In this document: positions 1 to 52,338 of the stretch, piece by piece
How positions within the stretch are numbered: position 1 is the stretch's first letter
How the letters are laid out: each line of letters starts with the position of its first letter
Source: Paralvinella palmiformis
Lineage: Eukaryota; Annelida; Polychaeta; Terebellida; Alvinellidae
Length of the DNA: 64,000 nucleotides
Assembly (NCBI GenBank): GCA_025642065.1
Contig: JAODUP010000044.1
Location: 1,417,501-1,481,500 of the forward strand
Reading direction: 5' to 3'
The notes under the pieces: model-generated
Database searches by the model: none
What the model was told of the DNA's origin: nothing
What the model saw: only the letters and a program-made list of their open reading frames with translations
Translations under genes and position numbers: made by a program

Positions 1-3
1 CAA

Positions 4-9
4 TTTATT
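4..9 (-). terminator. Candidate polyadenylation signal for Znrf3/Rnf43
   Basis: AATAAA on the minus strand, 87 bases past the stop codon. It is the only canonical hexamer seen between the stop and the window edge. The true cleavage site may lie outside the window. Confidence 0.4.
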
Positions 10-95
10 ATAAATTAGTCCATTAAATACATCAGACAAAAAATAATCATCTAAAAAATAAACTGTTCCCATTTTAATACAACGTGTATAAGACT

Positions 96-41502
<41,407 letters not shown>

Positions 41503-42832
41503 GTAAATAATCTTACGTTGTTAACAGCTGGCCGCAGATGACGGCTGTACATGGCTGTAACGTCCAGCTGACGACTGCCGGATATCGCATGCGTAGTCAA
41601 CTATTCCGTGTTTACATCCGAGCACAATCCGGGAAGATATGCCTTTAAAAAGGTGCAGCAAAAATACCCCCCAAAAAACATTCGATAAGGTGGCGTGTGT
41701 TTTTAGCTACAGAAATCCACCCGACAGAAGTAGCCTACTCGATCTGCCGGCGACGACAGCGGGTTTAACGCAGCGACCAACGAGCCATGGACAAGTGTAA
41801 ACACTGTCAGTTTGACTGATCAATTGTTGGGTGCCTCTCAGAAATCCTTTGATCTCGGCGCCGCCATCCAATACACGAACCCGACACAGAAACGTCCGCC
41901 ACCCTCGCGATGTTATGTCGTCTAGTCTTTTTATATATCCACACATTAAACGACATCGGCTCCAATCAGATCCGATCCCACGGCACTCCATACATACTAT
42001 TCTCGGCACGCTTTCAGCAGTTTAGCGTGTTTCTGCATCCGCCTAAATTTACGCCATTTCACTGTCCACAGCCGTCCACTCGCACCGACACATTATTATA
42101 TCGCGTTGAAGTTATCGTCTGCTCTTCGGTCCAAAACAGACACCAACATTACAACTAGCTCTACGCATAATAAACGTCAAGCATGTGCTCGCCAGCCCTT
42201 CACAGGCCCACTATACGAATTTTACATCACAATATACTCTTGTGCCGAGTTGCAACGCTCCGAGTGTTTTCAGTCGGCCGAGCTACAGCTCAAAACGCGG
42301 GCCAACTTCGGTAGCAAACTATGGCCGCTATCCCTCCCGTTAAGCTGTAGTAAAAGGTACACGGTGGGGTTCCCTGTTACTCACTGTTCGGCGCAATTCT
42401 CACACGCGTTGGTGTTAATCGTGGTGCTCTAGCTTAATATTTATTGACAGAGCCCGACATAGATGAGCTCTATCGTGGTAACTACAAAAGTATATCTAAC
42501 CTCACGTTTGTCATATTATTAAAGGTCAGTTAGGTAGAACTATTAATTTAAAGTCGATTTAATATCTATATTGGTGGTAAATTATTTCAAGGATAATAAA
42601 TCACAATTGTTAAAAAGCATTAACTCGTGATAAATCGATACGATTTACTTAAATATATGGTAACCGGAATGTAATGCAACTGCTGATGTAGAGGAATGAT
42701 TAACATATCCCCCACCGTGCAAACTAGAAATGAAAGAAATCTCTTAAGCCACGTGACTACGGGAAGCTCCGCCCATTGTATAATAAACGTCAACAGGTCA
42801 CTTCTGGCGGTGAAAAAGAATAATTATCATTA

Positions 42833-42871
<39 letters not shown>

Positions 42872-43913
42872 ATCAACTGTAGCCATTTTAAGTTTGGTAT
42901 TAAAGTTTTGTATTAAATTTGGTATAAAGGGATTTCCAGTGCTTAACCTGCTGTCGAAATTGCAGCACCCCCCCCCCGGGTTTTCTTTCAAAGTATTAAC
43001 AAATTTTGTTCTAGAGATCTATATTTCCCAAAAGATTGCTGTCTATTTTTCAGTGATAACAAACCGAACCAACTTTTTGTACTGATTTTGCAAAGTTGGC
43101 TGCAGCCAAATAGTCAAAGTGCGCCGCTACTTCTGTTGTCAATTCCACGAGCTATACACTTGCGCCTCGTTAAAGTCAAGTACTTGTCCCGCGTCAATTA
43201 GTGAAGAGAATTGATAAGTACGGGTTACGTTGACGGGATTTGACAGCAACCAACACCAGCCATCCCCTAATCGTTAATAATGCGCCTTATCCGCCCTTAT
43301 CTCTGGCCTGTACACTACAGTTTTACAACAGGATACCATAAATTATTAGTCTCGTTCGGCGTTCGTTCTATAACGCTACGACGGCATCTGACGCGGGCGG
43401 CGATTCTTCCGCAAAAAAAAGAGATAGTTGTTCTGGGGGGTGTTTTTTGTTGCGTTATCATGTCACTAGTATCTTCATTACGTGTAGTACGATTATTGTT
43501 GGTAAGAAAACCCGAAAAGAACGTCGAGTACGGAGAGTGAAACGTATTTCAGGATGTCGTTAATGCGTTTTATTAAGAATGGCTTCAGCCAGCAGAAAAC
43601 GAAGAAATATGGGCGCTCGCTTTTCGTGGGATACTGTCGTTGTTCGGACGCTGGTAAAACTCCAGCAGCAACTCGGATCATGTCATATATCCGCACGCAG
43701 AATGGGCAATCAACATGACCCAGGCCAGAGAATGTATAATCCCCCACAAAAAAACTCTGAAAACGGTCGCTTAGCGGCCATATATTTTTTATAATTTGCG
43801 TCGAATATCAGATATTAGAACTGTAATCTGGCCTAATCATGGTTCTTTCGATTGTTTCTTTATGGATATATTTGATTGATATTCTTTTAAACTGTTGTTT
43901 ATAACGATGCTAA

Positions 43914-43949
<36 letters not shown>

Positions 43950-44158
43950 TGTGTATCTATAGAAGGTCAAATTATATATATATACTGTGTATCTATAGAC
44001 AGTCAAATTATTATTACATCGCCTGACAATTTAACTGCAGACACAGGATATAATTTTAAACATTACTACCCCTTCAACTCACACACACACACACACACAC
44101 TTCCTTTCTAGTTAAGCTTCTTTAATAACTCCATCGTATTCTTCTTTTTACTTGGTGC
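41503..44158. promoter_or_regulatory. Znrf3/Rnf43 promoter and 5' flank, CpG-rich
   Basis: The region between the first ATG of Znrf3/Rnf43 and the presumed 3' end of NLE1. CpG is frequent, with roughly 16 CpGs in about 195 bases around 42241-42432, while introns at 20 kb have long stretches with none. A CACGTGAC E-box and a CTCCGCCC GC-box lie near 42752-42775. No transcription start can be fixed from sequence. Pyrimidine/purine microsatellites (TA at 42840-42869 and 43917-43948; CA at 44078-44100) interrupt it. ORFs here lack family motifs. Confidence 0.6.
41846..41866 (+). promoter_or_regulatory. TCF/LEF site plus C-clamp helper site
   Basis: CCTTTGATC (41846-41854) fits the consensus SCTTTGATS of the TCF HMG domain exactly. 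Five bases on, GCCGCCA (41860-41866) fits the helper site GCCGCCR bound by the TCF C-clamp in invertebrates. The pair lies about 345 bases upstream of the Znrf3/Rnf43 start codon. Function is inferred. Confidence 0.55.
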
Positions 44159-44164
44159 TTTATT
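44159..44164 (-). terminator. Candidate polyadenylation signal for NLE1
   Basis: AATAAA on the minus strand, about 160 bases after the stop codon in the short terminal NLE1 exon. Its position is normal for a short 3' UTR and supports that exon being the last one. Confidence 0.5.
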
Positions 44165-44322
44165 TCCATTTACATATTGGGGGGTTCAAAAGTACAATCA
44201 GTGTTTATCATCAACATAATTATTTATACAGGTGCATGTCGTTTCTGTATTAATAAAAAGTCCCACTGAGATGTAGAGATGTAGGAACTATGCTGCATCA
44301 TACAGCTAACCTATGTACCATT

Positions 44323-44335
44323 TTACTGACGCCAC
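44323..44335 (-). CDS. NLE1: NLE1 exon 13: 13-base terminal coding segment
   Basis: After a long pyrimidine tract ending TTCTATTTTCAG, the minus strand reads G TGG CGT CAG TAA. This completes the split Leu codon and gives Leu-Trp-Arg-Gln-stop, matching the human C-terminus that ends IWRR. It is 5.5 kb from exon 12. Confidence 0.72.
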
Positions 44336-44400
44336 CTGAAAATAGAACAACAAAATAGATAATACCAAAAATAGGCATAACGTTAATGCGCTATAAGAAT

Positions 44401-44459
<59 letters not shown>

Positions 44460-46001
44460 TACATATCATGTCAGTTTTGAACATGGTAAGAAAGGACGTC
44501 ATCACAATCGACCAGCATCTCTCTGCAAGGCTGCTATTTACACGATATCGTCTATTTTGTTTCACTTTCTCTCCCCCAAAGAAAATAATACTGGTCTGTG
44601 CCCAGTCTTAGAGCACACTGTCAACAAAACGGAATATATATATATATATATATATATCTGTTGTGCATACATCTTACGCTCAGTCACTTGAGCTCCAGTG
44701 GTCTAATTTTTCTCTAATTACAAATGTAGCATCGTTTCGCAAGTGGAGGGTTCCCGACAGTTCAGATTACCTTCTCCGGCAAGCCCATCAACATGTGTGG
44801 CACACCCTCTGGACAACAAATACACAGCCATTAGATCAATCATTACGCGCAGATACATGACACTACATCTCGCCGACCGGTTTCAACAACGTCTATTTAA
44901 AAAAAAATTGGTTTTGGCTTTCACAGAAATGGAATGGAAGGCTCAGGTTGCAGTTCATCCAACGTGAACGGGACGTGGTTGAATCACCATGGCAACGGAA
45001 CAAAGAGCGACAATTTTTACCAGTTAAGTTTCATTAGGCACAGGTACACGTCACGACCGGATAGGTTTTTATTTGTGAAATTAAAGACGGTTAAAATGCG
45101 ATCCTCCCCATATCGCTGGCAGCTGCGATAAGGCCATTTAATCGACATCATATGCAATTAGCTAGCGAACGCCATTAGTGGGGCAAAGCTGATAGACGGA
45201 TTAGAAATGGTAATTAACGACAGGGAGTTTGTGAGTCAGGAGAACGGCTTTGTTTTTGTGAACGAAGGAAGAGAGCGGCGCACTTTCAAGATGAACAATC
45301 CACCAGCGTGCTGACAAAGGCAAGTACGGGCGTGAGCTACAGAAATGATACGGAACTTTAATAAAGGCCGGTATAGGACCAGATTACGCTGGAGGCCCGA
45401 ACGTGGGATAAAAAGCGCCGGGGAAAAAACAGCCACGACATCGCTTTCGCATTTGGCGGTGTCACGTTTAACACACACACACACATTTTACGGTGCATTT
45501 TGTTTTATCGCCATATATCACCCGCTGACACACGACGAACACCCCCTCCCCTCCCCATCCCAGTCCCCGTCCCGCCGCACGGTGTCACAATATATTATGG
45601 GGGAAATAAAGACCTGTCACGACGAAGTCACACACACCTGGAAATATCCCGGTCAGGAAGACGACATCTGACGGAGTAAACGCCAATCATTATGTCGTCA
45701 TCTTCATCGGTGAAAACTGATAAAATGACGTCACCTCGGGGATACAATGAAGGCCATTCTCCTCATTGTTCAGATTACTATTATCAGTGGCTGGCTGACT
45801 GACTGACTGACTGACTGGCTGTACCAGGCTACTGACATTAATATATTATTGTCTTTCTCCGACATTAACGTGTCACTTTTCAGTGCGAACAATGAAAAAT
45901 AAGTATGAGAATGAATGAATGAATGTTGTTTAACGACACATCGGCACAATTTAGGCCATTCAGTGTCCTAAAAATAAGCATGAGAGAACTGCCTTCGCTT
46001 A

Positions 46002-46044
<43 letters not shown>

Positions 46045-46580
46045 ACGAAAAATTCACTGAGCAATAAACAATCACGATAGAGAGTAATTTATTTATAACA
46101 CACACACTTGATAGCAAATGGTGCTTGAGGCGTCATTCTTTTTTTAATCGTTGTCTTTGTATGTCTTTGTCTGAATTTAAAACTCGATCATGGCGTCGAA
46201 ATCACCTTAAAACAGTACGGTACTCTTTCCTGTCTGCCTGGCCAGCCAATGTTATAGTGGTTACTATCAAACTGTGTCAATTACCGCTACCCACAAAAGA
46301 GTCAGTAGTAACGAACACGAAACAAAACTCACTGTAAATTGCCGAAGCGAGGGTGGATTCGCTAAGCGAGTGACAAATTAAGCGTCTCTGGTTTTTGCTT
46401 GTCACTTTTTTCCGACCTTTCACATGAATGAGTGTCATTGTGGTTAGTGTTTGGAAGGATATTCTATCAAGATCTCATCAGCTCTCGGTGACACTGAATG
46501 ACTGATCTGTGATGCTGATAGCGGGCAGCGCGAGAGTGGCCTAAACCACAATATTATAAGTGAGTTGGTCATAAAGCTGA

Positions 46581-46619
<39 letters not shown>

Positions 46620-49600
46620 CCTCAGTAGACATAAATCTAACTATTATGTCACGTGTACCCCTGTTATTACCCTTAAACAACAACTTCAATTATCTTGGTC
46701 ATTTTATGCGCGCGCGCACGCACGCACGCACGCACGCACACAATCCATGTAGCATTTACAGGACAAATGTATAAAGTCCCGTCCAATCATTCAGAGACAT
46801 CAACCATATCCAGTTACCTGGGACCCCGTAAGAGTTACTTTGATCCTAGTTTGTTCAGAAGTGGGAATTGGCGTCTCTTGTTGGAACTTACTGGACAATA
46901 GCGGCACATCGATAAATATTGATGACCAAGTAAATGAAGACTATCTGAAGCCCTGTAACCGAACGCTGATAAATAGATGCCAGAGAGTGCCGTTATCGAT
47001 GCTAGACAAAACTTCGTGCCAAATGTCGATGTGTTTTAGACAGGTGCTCCATGATCAAAGCCAACATTATGTATGAACATCCATCAATGGTCAAAAACAT
47101 CATCATCCAAGTTATGATAACGGACTCATCAACTGCGAGCGACATCCTAAGCATGCTTTGTTCATTTTACCTCCGGATACGTTAAAATAAACCCATGAGC
47201 TTTTACGAAACGATTTCATATTCAGAATATGCACATTATAATAATAAAAAAACAGTCATAATGCAAATTTAAAAACAAAATGCTTTCTCAGAACAGCAGT
47301 GAATCTTACCCAAACAATAATTATTGCATTTCAAACAAACCTACTTTTTTAAATAGTTATCTCCATGACTCACCAGATCTGTTCATGGACTATTGCGCTT
47401 ATTAATCACGCTGTTCTACCCTAAAATGAATTACTGAGTAGCAACGAAGAACACCATTTTCCGTAATTAAAAGGGATCCAAAAAATGATGCGTTCACGAA
47501 GAAGTTCTGTTGTTCACGCTCTTAATTTTTTACTAATACATTTCGCTGTAAAAAGAGTAATTAAGGAGCAACTACTTCAGAAACTGCCGAATGAATTATT
47601 GCCAGAATCCAGTTTCTTCATCCGGTTGGGACGCCATTTGTTGAAGGGTAGCCGTTTTTAATCAATGACAATGGACAACGTAGCTGCAGCCCGCCAACCA
47701 ACCAGTCCCTGTTTATCTACCATTTAGCAACAGCATCACGGTGCGAGAGGGCTTTGCGAAACAAAGAAGGAACGCACAGACAAAACTGTTATCTTGCCGA
47801 TCACTTCAGGCAGGAGGGAAAATTAATGGCTTCACGAACAATGGCCATTAAAACTGACACGGAAAATCAATCCAGCTTAATCTGCCCTGGGAAGCCACTC
47901 TTTGATGTAATCTCGATGACGATCAACGGGCTGCTGGTGACCGGATTTCGTAAACCCACTTCCGTATAGCGCAATCCTATCTAGATCTACTTACGAATGA
48001 TAGACAATGACAGGGGGAGACGGCGAGGAGAGTAAGATGTGGAGTCGGAGGGGACTGTTCAGTCGTCAAAACGCGGACAGTAATAGGACGCTGATGAGAT
48101 GTAGCTTGTTCGCCAAAGGATGGGGGAGCCGGGTAACTGTTTATTATCCATTGTTCTGACCTGCCAGTCAAGTGACAGTCAGCTATTTACGCAGCACGGA
48201 AAATAATTGTCGCTAACAAAATTCGATATCATCAACGGAGCATCTTTACGAAAATGAGATTTTTTGTTGAAAAAGCTAAGCCTCATACAATGGAAAGTCT
48301 TAACGTCGGCAAAATTAACACAAAACTAACATCTTTTATTGCTTAATTTTTTTCTTTGACAGTAATAAACATTATTCAGTTGAAAATTTATCCCTCACAT
48401 TATTAAACACAATTTTAACCTCATCCTATTATCGACTTCTCGGTGCATATGTTGCAAACACTTTATGGACAAGAATCAACGTCATCAACATTAAGGCTTA
48501 TTGTATGTTATCTGCCAGTAATCGTTATTGATAGATTACCCATTCAGTTAGTGATATACCAAAACAGGGACTTGCACTCTTCAGTGAGGATAACAGCGAA
48601 ATTATATTTAGAGCTTTAGAAGCAAATGGTTCGTTTCCCATTTCTGCTGGTTATAAGAGAGAGAGAGAGAGAGAGCAGGAGATGCCGATTTAATGTGGCA
48701 ATTGATCCGGTAATTGATAACCACACAATCCCCAGCAGGCGACTTAAACATTGCCAGAAAACGCCGCCGACTAGGTAGGTTATAATAAGATGGCGGGTGC
48801 CTCGTCAAGGAGAAAAGAAACCACTACATGATGAAGTGAACTAGGAAATCCATTACATTATTAGATAGGCCCTAAAGCAGCAAGGTGAAGTCATTGTCAT
48901 TAGAGAAGATGCCACCGTTAAGAAAGCCTGAGCTGATGGATGGACGCAGGCTCCAAAATAAGATTATGATAATAATGAAAATGATCAATTATGACAACAA
49001 TAACAATGCGGAGAGGTGTTGAGTACAATATACTGATTTGGTATTCTCTTTTCCAGCTTATTATAAGGGTTCAGTGAATAAGGAGTAACGATACGATAGC
49101 ACAGAAATGTAACTGAATATGACATTCTCTTATGAGATGCAGCAGGTTTCAATGGGGCTGTATTAAATGCTGAAACCATAGGTGAGCCGAGATTAAAACA
49201 AGGCTTTACAAAGAGAACAAATTATGTTAATAAATGGACAGCTAATGATGTACTGCTAATACAATGGAAACGATTACAAGTTGGAACGAATTAAACACGA
49301 CACCAAGTACCGGACATCCGTAACTATTCTTTTTTAGTATGTTTTATTGTTTAGTAATAAGCCACTGATCTGCTATTATGAAATATAACAGTCAAGCTTA
49401 TTCAAACAATAAAAAAAAATTAAACAAAATTATAATATAAATGCAAACTGATCAAATTTCACAAAACTCAAGTAGACATGTATCAGTAAAACATATACAA
49501 GGTGACTGATTACCAGATTGTTCGATGACAAGAACAGACACATTTACAGATTACCTTTATTGGGCACGCATTACTGGTAGAAACCATACTGAGTATAATT

Positions 49601-50209
49601 CTGGCATAACAACAACAACAACAAAATAATAATTTAATAAACACATTTACTAGCAGGAGCCATTGAGAGGCATTGTACAGTAAAGCCAAAAAAACAAAAT
49701 ACCTAAAAATTAGATACTTGCAAGGCAGTTAGCCAGGAGTGGTTCCCATTAAAGCAGACGGAAAACCATTACTAGCAGCATAACATACGAAATTAAATCA
49801 TTACTTAAGTACAAATAAAGAAACTTACAACTTGAGAACTTTGTCTTTGCCACCACTTGCCACCCGTTGTCCGTCTGGACTCCAATCTACTGCATAAATC
49901 TTAAATAATAATGATCACTAAGATTAGATATCATTCAAATTTTTAAATACGAACATATAACATAAAAAAAACGAATAATTTGACTGAGATACACTTGCCT
50001 CATCTGCATGTCCAGGAAGATCAAAGAGAAGCTTTTTCTTTTTTATATCCCAAACTTTTAATGTGGAATCAGCACTTCCACTACACAACAACCTACTGTC
50101 AGCTGACCACGCTAGCTGATAAACCCTCTGTACATGACCTCGTAATGAAGCAAGATATCTGTACAAACATCATACGAAAAATATGAAAATCTTGATATGG
50201 CATGTTTAG

Positions 50210-50254
<45 letters not shown>

Positions 50255-52302
50255 TGTAAGATGTATGTCTAAAATGCATCACAGCAGACAATAAAATATA
50301 GACTGATAACCTGCTCTAATCATGGAACAAATTACAATCAAATACGAACATCAGTCAAATTATTAGGAAACATAAAACAAGTATGATTAGCTGACTAATC
50401 TGGAAATGCGGAATACAGTTTCTATTTATTTAAACCAAATAGTTAGCATTAGGGTGGCCAGACGTCCGACTTTGCATAGGACTGTACAACATTTGAGCTG
50501 GTCGTCCTCCATCCGGCGCCAGCTTAAGCCGGATCTGTTTTGGTCTTCACATATTGTAACAAGACCCTAATTTCTCAGAATAATGTCCAGCCATGTACAG
50601 AAAACTTTTAATCTACAGAAAACTCCTGGAAATGGCAATCAAAGGACAAAAATGCAAGAAATAAACAGTTCATGACAGGCTACCTTTGGGTTTTTGAAAT
50701 AAGGGAACTCTTAATACATTTCAATTGGGTTAAAAATAAATATTGATATTCATTTCTTTTACTTCTGTGTAATAATAAAAGGTGTTTCTAAATGCACTAT
50801 GTGTATGTGTACACAGCTGTGTGAGCATATGTGTATGGTAAGTTGGTAACCTATGACCATCTCCTCCTTTTGGGCACACCATGTCCTCCTTTTTAGAATA
50901 TTAGAAATGATCCCCCTAGGTAACATACAAAATTAAATGCTTCCCAAACTGGAGTACTGTTAGTGCCCCCTGGTGAATGTCTTCATAATCACAATTCTTA
51001 AGCTAATACTAGGTGGCAGGTCAAGCACTGACCTTGGTCTGAGCTTTGTTTACAAAAGGAAAATTCGTTTTCCAGTCACAAATAACGTGTATAATGTTCA
51101 TCTGAACATTAATAGGCATATTGAATTATCATGAAAACAACTAGCACTCTCAATGGTTTAGTAAGACTTAACAGATTTTTTATATGAACAAACTTGTATT
51201 GTCATTAATATGTCATGATGAATGTATATGATCATGACTAAGACTAATATTTGTATTTACTAACTGTCCTCGCAGTCCATCCCATAATTTAACAGATTTG
51301 TCAAAGGATGCACTAGCAATTAGTCTGCCATCTGGAGAGAAGAGCACTTCATTAATTGGTTGCTGATGACCAGTCATGCGTGACACATGTTTCTTGTCAC
51401 TTTCTGGATGCCATAAACACAAAGTGAAGTCATCTGATGCTGAAACCAAACGCTCTGGTCCTAAACCCTAAATAGTGAGATGTAAATAAAGATATTATGC
51501 TAATGTTCTGAATAGCATAATCCTATGCTGAATTTATGTGAATAACAAATTTAGTACAATTTTGTGAAAGCACTATAGGAATCACTCTCTCCCACACACA
51601 CAAACACACACACACAAAGGATCTTTTTTATTCTAGGTTACTACTTTTTGGGAAAATGTTTTTAATCATAAGCGTTCCAATTTACCTTTGCAGCATCATA
51701 TCTTTCTTGAGCCCTTTCACATAATTTTGTTTCTGTGCGAAATAAGAAATAAAATCTGAGACATAATACACACTTACTAGTATTATGGGTTTCAAGAAGC
51801 TAATAAGTAAACAAACGATGAACAGAAATATTCTTTCACATAGGAAAAACTAGCTTCATTTTAGTGTAAAAAAAAGATAGAAAGAGAATAAAAAATGTAC
51901 TGTCTTCTGACAGGACATGATAAATCATTTACTGCAGTTACAAATGTTAAAAAAGCCTGCAAGATACAGACCGGGGGGGGGGGCGTGTTATATTTGAAGG
52001 CAGATGTCTAGAGTTAGAGCTGGTATAGAACCACCTGATATGTTTGCTTTACAAATAAGGAGAAGGACAGATAAGAGACTAATCTGATTAGCATTGTGAT
52101 AATGGCGTCCTAAGTCCAAGACACGTGATAAATGTTGATCGTATTAAAGTAATTATGGTTACTCAGTTGAGGTGAATTATTTTGATGTACTACACAATAA
52201 CTACATCAAGTAAGTGTGCTCACTGTGTGTATTTATTTAATTAAGTTGCTATGTATTCGAATAATGGTTTTTCAATCACCTGTGAACATTTAGAGGGAAA
52301 TC

Positions 52303-52338
<36 letters not shown>

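Noticed and set aside
42696..43085. 129-codon plus-strand ORF
   Set aside because: It runs through a TA microsatellite coding Ile-Tyr repeats and shows no domain or codon bias.
44383..44691. Three overlapping ORFs rich in Ile-Tyr and Thr-His repeats
   Set aside because: Products of TA and CA microsatellites, not genes.
44983..44996. RFX X-box match ATCACCATGGCAAC
   Set aside because: The consensus is so degenerate that about two matches are expected by chance in a window of this size.
46444..46774. ORFs with Ile-Tyr and Ala-Arg-Thr-His repeats on both strands
   Set aside because: Caused by the TA and CGCA repeats at 46582-46740.
46838..47060. Two further CTTTGATC words as a distal Wnt enhancer
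   Set aside because: The same word occurs several times in AT-rich introns (for example near 15898, 16994 and 27546), so without a helper site these are not above background.
49825..49830. TTG TAA read as the end of Notchless
   Set aside because: The stop lies within a perfect GTAAGT donor, and ending here removes the conserved terminal Trp; the exon at 44323-44335 explains the C-terminus better.
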